Source: Blastomonas aquatica
GTDB lineage: Bacteria > Pseudomonadota > Alphaproteobacteria > Sphingomonadales > Sphingomonadaceae
Reading direction: 5' to 3'
Assembly: GCF_014639875.1 (NCBI RefSeq)
Contig: NZ_BMGD01000002.1
Span: 186,001-250,000, forward strand
DNA length: 64,000 nt
Of this stretch, positions 16,990 through 24,149 are shown piece by piece (the stretch's first letter is position 1; each line of letters begins with the position of its first letter). A program made the position numbers and the translations under genes. The notes below the pieces were generated by a model that had not been told where the DNA came from, made no database searches, and worked only from the letters and a program-made list of their open reading frames with translations.

Positions 16990-17523
16990 TTACACGCCCT
17001 TCCAGGTCTTTCTTTCCTCGGCGGTCCGCAGCACGGCATAGGCCGCCTGGATCGCCTGGAACCGCAAAGCGGCGTCCTTGTCGTTCTGGTTGGTATCGGG
17101 ATGGTTGGCCTTGGCGAGGCGGCGATAGGCTTTTTTGATCTCATCAAACTCGACATGGGCATCGCATTCGAGCACATCGAGCGCGCGCATCTCGTCGCGG
17201 CTGCGCGATCCATCGCCCGATCCGGTCCAGCCATGGAACGCCGATTCGCGATAGCCCGAAGAATCGCGCTGCTCTTCCGCCGCGCGCGCGGCGGCCTCTT
17301 CCTTGTCGAGCCCTGCGAAATAGTCCCAGCCCTGATTGTATTCGGCCGCGTGCTTCTCACAGAAATACCAGCGGTCGGGGCTGTTGGGAGATTTGGGCGC
17401 AGGGCAGTTGCCCGCCTCGCCGCAATTGTGCCGGTCACACATCCGCACCGTCTGCGCATCACGCGACGACCCATAGCCCCGCCAGCGTGGGAAACCCCAA
17501 TCGGAAGATCGTTTACCTGCCAT
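16990..17523 (-). CDS. J domain-containing co-chaperone-like protein
   Basis: A 177-residue protein with a Cys/His-rich N-terminus (CDRHNCGEAGNCPAP, CEKHAAEYNQGWDYF) and a J domain at the C-terminal end: ALDVLECDAHVEFDEIKKAY, RRLAKANHPDTNQNDKDAAL with the HPD tripeptide. J proteins stimulate the ATPase of Hsp70. The unusual order, with a possible metal-binding N-terminus and J at the end, is a known sphingomonad/rhizobial type. The client is unknown. Confidence 0.88.
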   Translation of the reverse strand: MAGKRSSDWGFPRWRGYGSSRDAQTVRMCDRHNCGEAGNCPAPKSPNSPDRWYFCEKHAAEYNQGWDYFAGLDKEEAAARAAEEQRDSSGYRESAFHGWTGSGDGSRSRDEMRALDVLECDAHVEFDEIKKAYRRLAKANHPDTNQNDKDAALRFQAIQAAYAVLRTAEERKTWKGV

Positions 17524-17761
17524 CGGGTGGCATTTAGCTATGATGCGGGTGCAGGGCTAGCCCCTGCTGTGGATCGAGCGTGCCGGACCACTGATCGGGA
17601 CGAGGAAATCGCAAGCGATCGGCGAGCGCGATCCGACCGCCGCTTTCCCCGGCCGGATAACGAATGCCGACGCTTATCGACTACAGCTGTAGACTGGTCG
17701 AAAGCCGGTTCAGCCTTGCGTGCGGATGGACTTGTCTGCTCGAACTTTGAGGAGGCTGATT

Positions 17762-18688
17762 GTGCGCATACGCCCGATGGTCATGTTGCTTTTTGCAGCC
17801 TGGTTTTTAGACGCGCCAGCGTACGCCAAGGACGCGCCTCTGATCGAGGAAATCACGGTCGATCGGGCAGGGATCGCCGCTCGGCTTTATCTGCCGTCGG
17901 CCGATGACACAAACGGCGCGGTGGTCCTGATGCTCGGCGGTTCGGATGGGGGCTATCCATCACCAAGGGCGGCGCTCGATCTGGCGCGTTCAGGGCATCC
18001 CGTCCTGGCTCTTGCGTACTTCAGTGGATTTTCTGCCAAGATTGATGGCGTGCCCGAACGGCTCGAAACCATCCCCCTCGAATATAGCTACGGTGCGCTC
18101 GAGTGGATCAGGCGCCGGTTCGGTGCGAACCGGACAATCGCCGTCATGGGTGAGTCGCGTGGAGCAGAGCTTGCGCTTCTGATTGGCAGTCGACGCGCGG
18201 ATGTTGACGCAATCGTCGCGTTTTCGCCCTCGTCGCTTGTATGGCCAGCCGTGGGTGACAGAACGGGAAAAATTGCGGCCTGGACCGAGGCAGGCTTACC
18301 TGTGCCGTTCGTGGATATTCCGGTCAGCGATCCTTTGCATCAGTTCCGCGATGGCCTGAATGATGAAGTGCGCGCGCGCACGTCCGCGATCCCCGTCGAA
18401 CAGTCCAAAGCCGCAATCTTGCTGGTTTCAAGTCGCAGTGATCGAATCTGGCCAGCCTCGCAGATGGCCGATCAGATCTCGGCGCGCCTCGTGTCGGCAG
18501 GTTTCGGTCCATCGGTGCGGAACCTGCAATATGACGACGCAAGCCATTTGCTGATGGGACCGGGGCCCGGCGTTGTGAGTTTCACGCAAGGGACATTCTC
18601 TGTCCACTTCGGCGGCAGCGAAGCAGGGACGCTCAAGGCGAGGGAAGCCGCTTGGAAGGAGACCAAGATATTCCTGGCCGGGCTTTGA
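17762..18688 (+). CDS. exported alpha/beta-hydrolase, BAAT C-terminal-like
   Basis: The GTG at 17762 has a perfect AGGAGG 6 bases upstream and gives a clear signal peptide (MRIRPMVMLLFAAWFLDAPAYA), so it is preferred over the ATG at 17720. The 308-residue product has VVLMLGGSDGGYPSPRAA (oxyanion strand), the nucleophile elbow GESRGAE (S132) and a DDASHLLMGPG histidine near the end, as in acyl-CoA thioester hydrolase/bile acid-CoA acyltransferase C-terminal domains. In the periplasm it more likely acts as an esterase or thioesterase. Substrate unknown. Confidence 0.85.
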   Translation: MRIRPMVMLLFAAWFLDAPAYAKDAPLIEEITVDRAGIAARLYLPSADDTNGAVVLMLGGSDGGYPSPRAALDLARSGHPVLALAYFSGFSAKIDGVPERLETIPLEYSYGALEWIRRRFGANRTIAVMGESRGAELALLIGSRRADVDAIVAFSPSSLVWPAVGDRTGKIAAWTEAGLPVPFVDIPVSDPLHQFRDGLNDEVRARTSAIPVEQSKAAILLVSSRSDRIWPASQMADQISARLVSAGFGPSVRNLQYDDASHLLMGPGPGVVSFTQGTFSVHFGGSEAGTLKAREAAWKETKIFLAGL

Positions 18689-18865
18689 GCGTTGGTGGTG
18701 CAGCTCAGTAGAGCACTTTGTCCGTACAGATGACGCATCTGCGCTCGCTTCATCGACGGCAAATGTCGTTGGTCGAACGCTAAGGGTCTTGAAAGCATTG
18801 TGCGGCTAACTATCTCGCAGCTGCAACATAGATTGCAAATAAAGACGTGTTTTGGGATGTACCGC

Positions 18866-19057
18866 ATGAGCCGCCAGTTGATGTTCTCCGCCATGCTCTC
18901 CATCGCCATGATGGCGACATTTGCGCTCGGTTCGCAGGCGTATGCCGGTGATGACGCAGCGCAGGATTTTGCCGAGTGCACGCTGGACCAGATCGAGCAG
19001 TCGCCTGCTGCGGGCGAGCGTTTCGTGCCGTCGCACATGGTACTCGCCTCGCTCTAA
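18866..19057 (+). CDS. small secreted protein
   Basis: A 63-residue ORF (ATG 18866; ATG 18857 possible) with a signal peptide (SRQLMFSAMLSIAMMATFAL, cleavage after AYA) and a mature part of only ~36 residues containing a single Cys (AECTLDQIEQSPAAGERFVP). Not recognised. It lies in an otherwise empty gap before rnpB. Supported by the signal peptide only. Confidence 0.5.
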   Translation: MSRQLMFSAMLSIAMMATFALGSQAYAGDDAAQDFAECTLDQIEQSPAAGERFVPSHMVLASL

Positions 19058-19091
19058 GCGATGCCGACGATCGCAGATTTCCCAAGATAAA

Positions 19092-19506
19092 ATTGCCAGA
19101 GGGTCTGTAAGCCGGGTTCTGTCCTGACCGTTGCCGGTCATGGGCAGCCATTCCTCTAGGCGGGGCATTGCTGCACCGCTCAAGCAACCAACCCGGGCGG
19201 CTCGGGGCCGAAACACCCCTGGGACGCGCCTCTGCAAGCAGAAACCGTATCACCATGTCCGCCCCTATTCGGTCTTGCTCCGGATGGGGTTTACCGTGCC
19301 GCGAACCATTGCTGGCCGCGCGGTGCGCTCTTACCGCACCCTTTCAATGTTACCTGGCCGAAGCCTTTGGCAACCTGCTTTCTGTTGCACTGTCCCTGGG
19401 GTCGCCCCCGCCGGGCGTTACCCGGCATCCTTGTTTCGTGGAGCCCGGACTTTCCTCGCGTCATTGCTGACCCGCGGCTGCCCGACCCTCTGGCAAGCGG
19501 TGCCCT
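19092..19506 (-). ncRNA. rnpB: RNase P RNA, class A
   Basis: On the minus strand the conserved RNase P blocks are in order: GAGGAAAGTCCGGGCTCCAC, ACAGTGCAACAGAAAGCAG, GGTAAACCCC with ATCCGGAGCAAGACCGAATA, and the 3' ACAGAACCCGGCTTACAGAC. The ends pair through GCTTGCCAGAGGGTC and GACCCTCTGGCAA, the P1/P4 context. It is the catalytic subunit that matures tRNA 5' ends. The exact ends are estimated. Confidence 0.96.
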
Positions 19507-19530
19507 AGCGGTGAACCGCACCGAACGCAA

Positions 19531-20217
19531 TCAGCGGTAACGCCCCGCGTCGCGGTCGAGCAGCAGCGAGAACAGCAGCGCGCGGCATTCGCCGTCGATC
19601 TGGCCGTCGATGGTGCCCGGGCGCCAGCGCCGCTGGAAGGCTGTCGTCGCCGCGCGCCCGTCGCCGATGTCATAGCCGAAGCGCTCGAGTGCGAGCAGAA
19701 ACGCGCCATCGCTCCAGTACGGATCGATCAGGCGTCCCTGCGGGATCGGCAATGCCAGCCGCACCCGCGCCAGCCGCTGCCAGTCGAACAGTTCGCCGGG
19801 GTCCTGCTTGCGCGCAGGGGCGACATCGCTGTGTCCCACGACGTTGGCGCGCGGAATGCCGTGGCGATCGACGATGTCCGCCACCAGCGGGATCAGCGCC
19901 GACATCTGTTCCTCGGGGAAGGGGCGATAGCCGAATTCGTGCCCGGGATTGACGATCTCGATGCCGATGCTGGCGCTGTTGACGTCGGTGATACCGCGCC
20001 AGTGCGCGCGGCCGGCATGCCAGGCGCGGTCGGCTTCATCGACCATGCGGATGATCTGGCCGTCCTCGGTGACGACATAATGCGCCGAGACCTTCGATTC
20101 CGGATTGGCGAGCCAGTCGATCGCCGATGGCGCATCCTGCATGCCGGTATAGTGCAGCACCAGCATGTTGATGGGCAGCGAACGTTCGTCAAAGTTCGGT
20201 GACGGCGTGTCGATCAA
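19531..20217 (-). CDS. N-acetylmuramoyl-L-alanine amidase (AmpD/AmiD type)
   Basis: A 228-residue Amidase_2 protein: zinc ligands are likely in LVLHYTGM, the WHAG motif (DRAWHAGRAHWRG) and GHSDVAPARKQDPG, the AmpD-like signature. The C-terminal ~65 residues (YWSDGAFLLALERFGYDIGD) look like a peptidoglycan-binding helix bundle. It cleaves the amide between N-acetylmuramic acid and L-Ala in wall recycling. No signal peptide is apparent, so a cytoplasmic AmpD-like role is more likely. It runs the same way as rnpB. Confidence 0.9.
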   Translation of the reverse strand: MIDTPSPNFDERSLPINMLVLHYTGMQDAPSAIDWLANPESKVSAHYVVTEDGQIIRMVDEADRAWHAGRAHWRGITDVNSASIGIEIVNPGHEFGYRPFPEEQMSALIPLVADIVDRHGIPRANVVGHSDVAPARKQDPGELFDWQRLARVRLALPIPQGRLIDPYWSDGAFLLALERFGYDIGDGRAATTAFQRRWRPGTIDGQIDGECRALLFSLLLDRDAGRYR

Positions 20218-20233
20218 GATCCAGTTCCTTGCC

Positions 20234-21190
20234 TCAAGATCTGGTCCCTTCCTTCAGCAGCCGTGCCTCGGCCAGCATCCGCGATCTTTGCGCGTTGCGG
20301 ATCGCCACGATAGAGACGCCAAGCAGCGCGATCAATCCACCTGCGATCATCATCGGGGTGAGCGGCGTACCGAACCACCAGGTGGCAAAGGCAACCGAGA
20401 TCACCGGGGTGGGGATGGTCAGCGGACTGACCGTCGAGACGCTGTGCCGCTGCAGCAGCCACACCATCGCGCCGTGGCCGCCGATGCTCGATCCGATCGC
20501 GGCATAAGCGGTCCAGGCATAGGTTTCCATCGACAGGTATGGCAGCAGCGCCATGCCGTTGGGCTCGAGCAATACCGCGAAGGGCAGGATCACCAGCGAT
20601 CCGATCAGCCCCAGCCAGCCGCTGATGTTGAGCACGCCGATACCGCTCAGATTGCGCTGGATCAGCGTCGCAATCGCCCAGATCAGCGATCCGCAGGCTG
20701 AAATCGCGATGGCGGGCATTTCGCCTGCCACCTTGGGATCGAACACCAGCAGCACGACACCGAACAACGCCAGCACGATCCCGATCAGACGCGGAATCCC
20801 GATCTTTTCCTTGAGGAAGATCACGGCAAGGATCAGCGAGAAGGGCACGCCCAGTTGCCCTGCGATCGCCAGCGCGCTGACATTGGTGCTGACCTTGAGT
20901 GACAGCCCTACCGCAACATAGAACAATCCACCGCTGAGCACGCCCAGCACCCCGATCAGCCGCATCCGGCCCGGCACGATGCGCAGGAAAGGCAGGCAGA
21001 CCACCGCGACGATCGCCTGGCGCAAGAACGCGCCGGGGAGCGCGCCAGCGGCATCGACCGCAGACTTCATCGCAATGATGTTGAACCCCCACAGCAGCAT
21101 CATCGCGATCGCGACCGCCCAGTCGAGACGGCCAAAGCCCCGTTCGGGCAGATCAGGCGCGGGCGATTCGTGCGTCATGCGCGGTGGCAT
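20234..21190 (-). CDS. DMT/EamA family transporter
   Basis: A 318-residue protein with about ten membrane helices in two EamA repeats (AIAMMLLWGFNIIAMKSAV; LAIAGQLGVPFSLILAVIFL followed by KEKIGIPR; WTAYAAIGSSIGGHGAMVWL). It is an inner-membrane metabolite exporter of unknown substrate. Start ATG 21190 is preferred; ATG 21178 is also possible. The downstream amidase gene begins 17 bases later, so they may form an operon. Confidence 0.9.
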   Translation of the reverse strand: MPPRMTHESPAPDLPERGFGRLDWAVAIAMMLLWGFNIIAMKSAVDAAGALPGAFLRQAIVAVVCLPFLRIVPGRMRLIGVLGVLSGGLFYVAVGLSLKVSTNVSALAIAGQLGVPFSLILAVIFLKEKIGIPRLIGIVLALFGVVLLVFDPKVAGEMPAIAISACGSLIWAIATLIQRNLSGIGVLNISGWLGLIGSLVILPFAVLLEPNGMALLPYLSMETYAWTAYAAIGSSIGGHGAMVWLLQRHSVSTVSPLTIPTPVISVAFATWWFGTPLTPMMIAGGLIALLGVSIVAIRNAQRSRMLAEARLLKEGTRS

Positions 21191-21252
21191 AGGGCAATTG
21201 CCTCGCCAGAACAGCCTTTATGCTGCGTTTGCGAAGGGATAGCGGCAAAAAG

Positions 21253-22122
21253 TCAGAGCAACGGCGGCGGGATGATCGACTGGCCGGTGCGTCCGGCGAC
21301 CGCCTTGCAATACAGCCCGCGCATTTCGCGCGTGGCCGAAAACAGATCGGTATGTCCCATCACAGTTTCGGCTGCGCCCAGCATCAGCATCCCGTCATTG
21401 GCGAGCGATCGCTCGAGCTTGGAGTACGCGATGTGGCGGGTTTCGGGGGCAAAATACATCAGCACGTTGCGGCACAGGATGATGTCGAACTGGCCCAGAT
21501 CAGCGCGCGGCTTGAGCAGATTGTCTTCCTGAAAATGGACCATCGCCTGCAGCCGGGGATCGACAACCCAATCCTCGCCGACCTGCGCAAAATAGCGCAG
21601 CATGAAATCGACCGACAGTCCGCGCTGGATCTCGAACTGGCTGTAGCGCCCGGTTTTGGCGCGCGCGATGACCGATGGTGAGATATCCGTGCCGACGATC
21701 TCGATCTTCCAGTCGAGCCACTTGTCGCGCTCGGAATCGAACAGCATCGCCACAGAATAGGCTTCCTGGCCGGTCGAACTGCCCGCGCACCAGACGCGAA
21801 GCGCCTTGCGCTGCGCGCGCCGTTCACGAAGCACGGGAAACGCCTCGGCGCGCAACCCGGCGAACATCGCGGTATCGCGGAAAAAGAAGCTCTCGTTGTT
21901 GAGCATCGCATCAAGCGATTCCTGGAGCAGCTTCTCGTTTTCGGGATCGGAGAGCACTGCGACCAGTGCATCGAGATCAGGGATCCCTTGCGTCTTCAGA
22001 ATCGGTGCAAGCGCGGTCTGGATACGCCAATAGCGGCTGGGCGCGATCTGCTGCCCGGTGCGGGCTTCAAGCAATCCAGCAAGAATGCGCGTGGCGCTGG
22101 CGGCGGGTTGGGAATGAATCAT
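21253..22122 (-). CDS. cheR: chemotaxis protein methyltransferase CheR
   Basis: A 289-residue SAM-dependent glutamate methyltransferase of chemoreceptors. The N-terminal helical domain contains LNNESFFFRD; the Rossmann part has RVWCAGSSTGQEAYSVAML (SAM motif I) and FDIILCRNVLMYF. ATG 22122 overlaps the cheB stop (ATGA). No receptor gene is in the window, so the substrate is encoded elsewhere. Confidence 0.95.
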   Translation of the reverse strand: MIHSQPAASATRILAGLLEARTGQQIAPSRYWRIQTALAPILKTQGIPDLDALVAVLSDPENEKLLQESLDAMLNNESFFFRDTAMFAGLRAEAFPVLRERRAQRKALRVWCAGSSTGQEAYSVAMLFDSERDKWLDWKIEIVGTDISPSVIARAKTGRYSQFEIQRGLSVDFMLRYFAQVGEDWVVDPRLQAMVHFQEDNLLKPRADLGQFDIILCRNVLMYFAPETRHIAYSKLERSLANDGMLMLGAAETVMGHTDLFSATREMRGLYCKAVAGRTGQSIIPPPLL

Positions 22123-23213
22123 ATAGGCTCCAGCCAGCAATCGGCAATGAACCGGGCGATGCCGGCCGGGGGAAGGATGACGCTGGCCAGGCCTGCGCGG
22201 GCAACCGCTCCGGGCATGCCCCACACGGTGCTGGTCTGCGGATCCTGAACATAGATCGGTGCGCCTTCTTCGGCGAGCAACTGCGCGCCCGCCAGGCCAT
22301 CGGAGCCCATGCCGCTGAGCATCACGCCCGCGCCCGAAGCTCCGAAGCAGCGGGCGACAGCGGTGAGCATCGGATCGACCGAGGGTTTGTAGACGGTACC
22401 CGGCCAGTCGCCGATCAGTTCGATGCGGGTGACATCACCGCTGCGCTGCAGCCCCAGATGCGCATCGCCCGGTGCACAATAGATGTGCCCGCGCTGCAGC
22501 ACCGCACCGTCCTTGGCCAGATGCACCGGACGCAGCCCCAGATCGCCGATATGGCGGACGAGGAAGGGAACAAAGTCGGTTGGCAGATGCTGGGTGATCA
22601 GGATCGGCGCATCGATCAGCGGATCGAGGTGGCCCAGAAGCTCGTGGATCGCGCTGATCCCGCCGGTCGACGATCCGATCGCGATGCATTCCAGCGTGCT
22701 GTGGGTAAGGACCGGGCGGGCGAGCATTGGCGGCATCGCCTGGCGCGAAAACCGCGCGGCATCGCCCAGCACACGCAGTTTGTGGTGCAACGCATCGGTG
22801 AAGCTCTGCGGATAGCATTGCCGGTCGGGCTTGGACAAGGTGTCGCTTGCCCCCAGCGCCAGGGCCTTCAAGGTGGTGGGCGCACCTTCGTGGCAGTACG
22901 AGGACAGCACGAGGATGCGCGCCTTGTTGCTCGCCGCGATCAGATCAGGAAGCGCATCGAGCCCCGAGCGGCGCGGCATCTCGATATCAAGCAGGATAAT
23001 ATCTGCGGCGTTGACGCCGAGAAAGTCGAGCGCGGCCTGGGCTGATGGCAGGCTGGCGCACACCGAAAAGCCCGGTGCCTGCTCGACGATCCGCTGGATG
23101 ATCGAGCGCATCACCAGGCTGTCGTCGACGATCAGCACCCGGCTGACCTGCCCTCCATCGAGCACGCCGGGCGAAGCGCGCCGCGCAGCCGCCACTGGCT
23201 CAAGGCCGCTCAT
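22119..23213 (-). CDS. cheB: chemotaxis response regulator methylesterase CheB
   Basis: A 364-residue two-domain protein: an N-terminal receiver (VLIVDDS; phospho-Asp D76 in LLDIEMPRRSG) and a C-terminal methylesterase with Ser182 in GSSTGG, His209 in TQHLP and Asp305 in GMGSDG. It removes or deamidates receptor methyl groups once phosphorylated by CheA. It overlaps cheR by 4 bases and follows cheY by 24, so the adaptation pair is co-transcribed. Confidence 0.96.
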   Translation of the reverse strand: MSGLEPVAAARRASPGVLDGGQVSRVLIVDDSLVMRSIIQRIVEQAPGFSVCASLPSAQAALDFLGVNAADIILLDIEMPRRSGLDALPDLIAASNKARILVLSSYCHEGAPTTLKALALGASDTLSKPDRQCYPQSFTDALHHKLRVLGDAARFSRQAMPPMLARPVLTHSTLECIAIGSSTGGISAIHELLGHLDPLIDAPILITQHLPTDFVPFLVRHIGDLGLRPVHLAKDGAVLQRGHIYCAPGDAHLGLQRSGDVTRIELIGDWPGTVYKPSVDPMLTAVARCFGASGAGVMLSGMGSDGLAGAQLLAEEGAPIYVQDPQTSTVWGMPGAVARAGLASVILPPAGIARFIADCWLEPI

Positions 23214-23237
23214 CTGTCGTTGTTCTCCCGCGCGCTC

Positions 23238-23603
23238 TCAGGCGCAGCCGACGATCTGGAGCTTGCTGTGCAGCGTCTCGCGGTCGAAGGGCTTCATCAC
23301 ATATTCGTCGGCCCCCGCCTCGATCGCTGCCTGAATGTGCCCGCGACCGTTTTCGGTGGTGCAGAACACGACCTTCGGCTTGCTGCCGCCTTCGACGGTG
23401 CGCAGCGCGCACAGAAACTCCATGCCGCTCATCACCGGCATGTTCCAGTCGAGCAGAACCACATCGGGCATCGCGCGACTGCACTGGTCCAGCGCCTCGC
23501 TGCCATCGGCAGCTTCGGACACGTTGAAGTCGAGAGTTTCCAGAATGTGCCGTGCGACTTTCCGGATGACCTTGCTATCATCGACTACCAGACAGGTTTT
23601 CAT
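23238..23603 (-). CDS. cheY: single-domain response regulator CheY
   Basis: A 121-residue receiver with the acidic pair in VVDDS (D8, D9), phospho-Asp D52 in LLDWNMPVMSG, TT around residue 82-83 and the conserved Lys in YVMKPFD. The DWNMPVMSG signature is typical of true CheY proteins. It has no output domain and would act at the flagellar switch or a sink kinase. It sits between cheW and cheB. Confidence 0.95.
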   Translation of the reverse strand: MKTCLVVDDSKVIRKVARHILETLDFNVSEAADGSEALDQCSRAMPDVVLLDWNMPVMSGMEFLCALRTVEGGSKPKVVFCTTENGRGHIQAAIEAGADEYVMKPFDRETLHSKLQIVGCA

Positions 23604-23714
23604 AAATGCGCCCTCCTCGCGGCAAGCTTGCCACGGTTCAATATTAGGCGTGATTGGTAATCAGGGTGTTAATAGCCTTGGATCGCGGGATCGGTTCACC
23701 GCAAAACACCGCGA

Positions 23715-24149
23715 TCAAGCGGCGCGGCGCAGCGCCGGATTGACCATGTAATCGGGGTCGATCAGCAGGTAGGTCGCACCGTCGATATCGAGCAGCGCAC
23801 GGCCGATGTCGCTCCATCCAGCCGGCAGTTGCCCAGGCAACGGAGTGGGGACGATACCGGTCTGCACCACATCGATGACCGCATCGACCAGCAGGCCATA
23901 ATGGCATCCGCCGATGTTGACGACGATCGCAGGCTGGCCCGGGGTCAGTTCGGCAGGCTCGCCGCTGACGAAGAACTGGCAGTCGATCAGCGTCAGCACC
24001 CGGCTGCGCAGGGCAAACAGCCCCGCGATGAAGGGTGCGGCCGATGGCACGGGCACCGATTCGCGGACTTTGACCACACTGTCGATCTGTTCAGCAGGGA
24101 TGGCGACTTTCTCGCCGGCGATGACGGCGATCAGGTAAAGCTCTTTCAT
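23715..24149 (-). CDS. cheW: chemotaxis adaptor CheW
   Basis: A 144-residue CheW/SH3-like protein with VIAGEKVAIPAEQIDSVVKV, FIAGLFALRSRVLTLIDCQF and YGLLVDAVIDVVQTGIVP, the usual two-subdomain pattern. It bridges receptors and CheA. Its ATG overlaps the cheA stop by 4 bases, so it is translationally coupled to the kinase. Confidence 0.93.
   Translation of the reverse strand: MKELYLIAVIAGEKVAIPAEQIDSVVKVRESVPVPSAAPFIAGLFALRSRVLTLIDCQFFVSGEPAELTPGQPAIVVNIGGCHYGLLVDAVIDVVQTGIVPTPLPGQLPAGWSDIGRALLDIDGATYLLIDPDYMVNPALRRAA

Noticed and set aside
18695-18800. tRNA-like D-arm (GCAGCTCAGTAGAGCAC) after the esterase gene
   Set aside because: No anticodon stem or T-arm follows in a workable position; probably chance.
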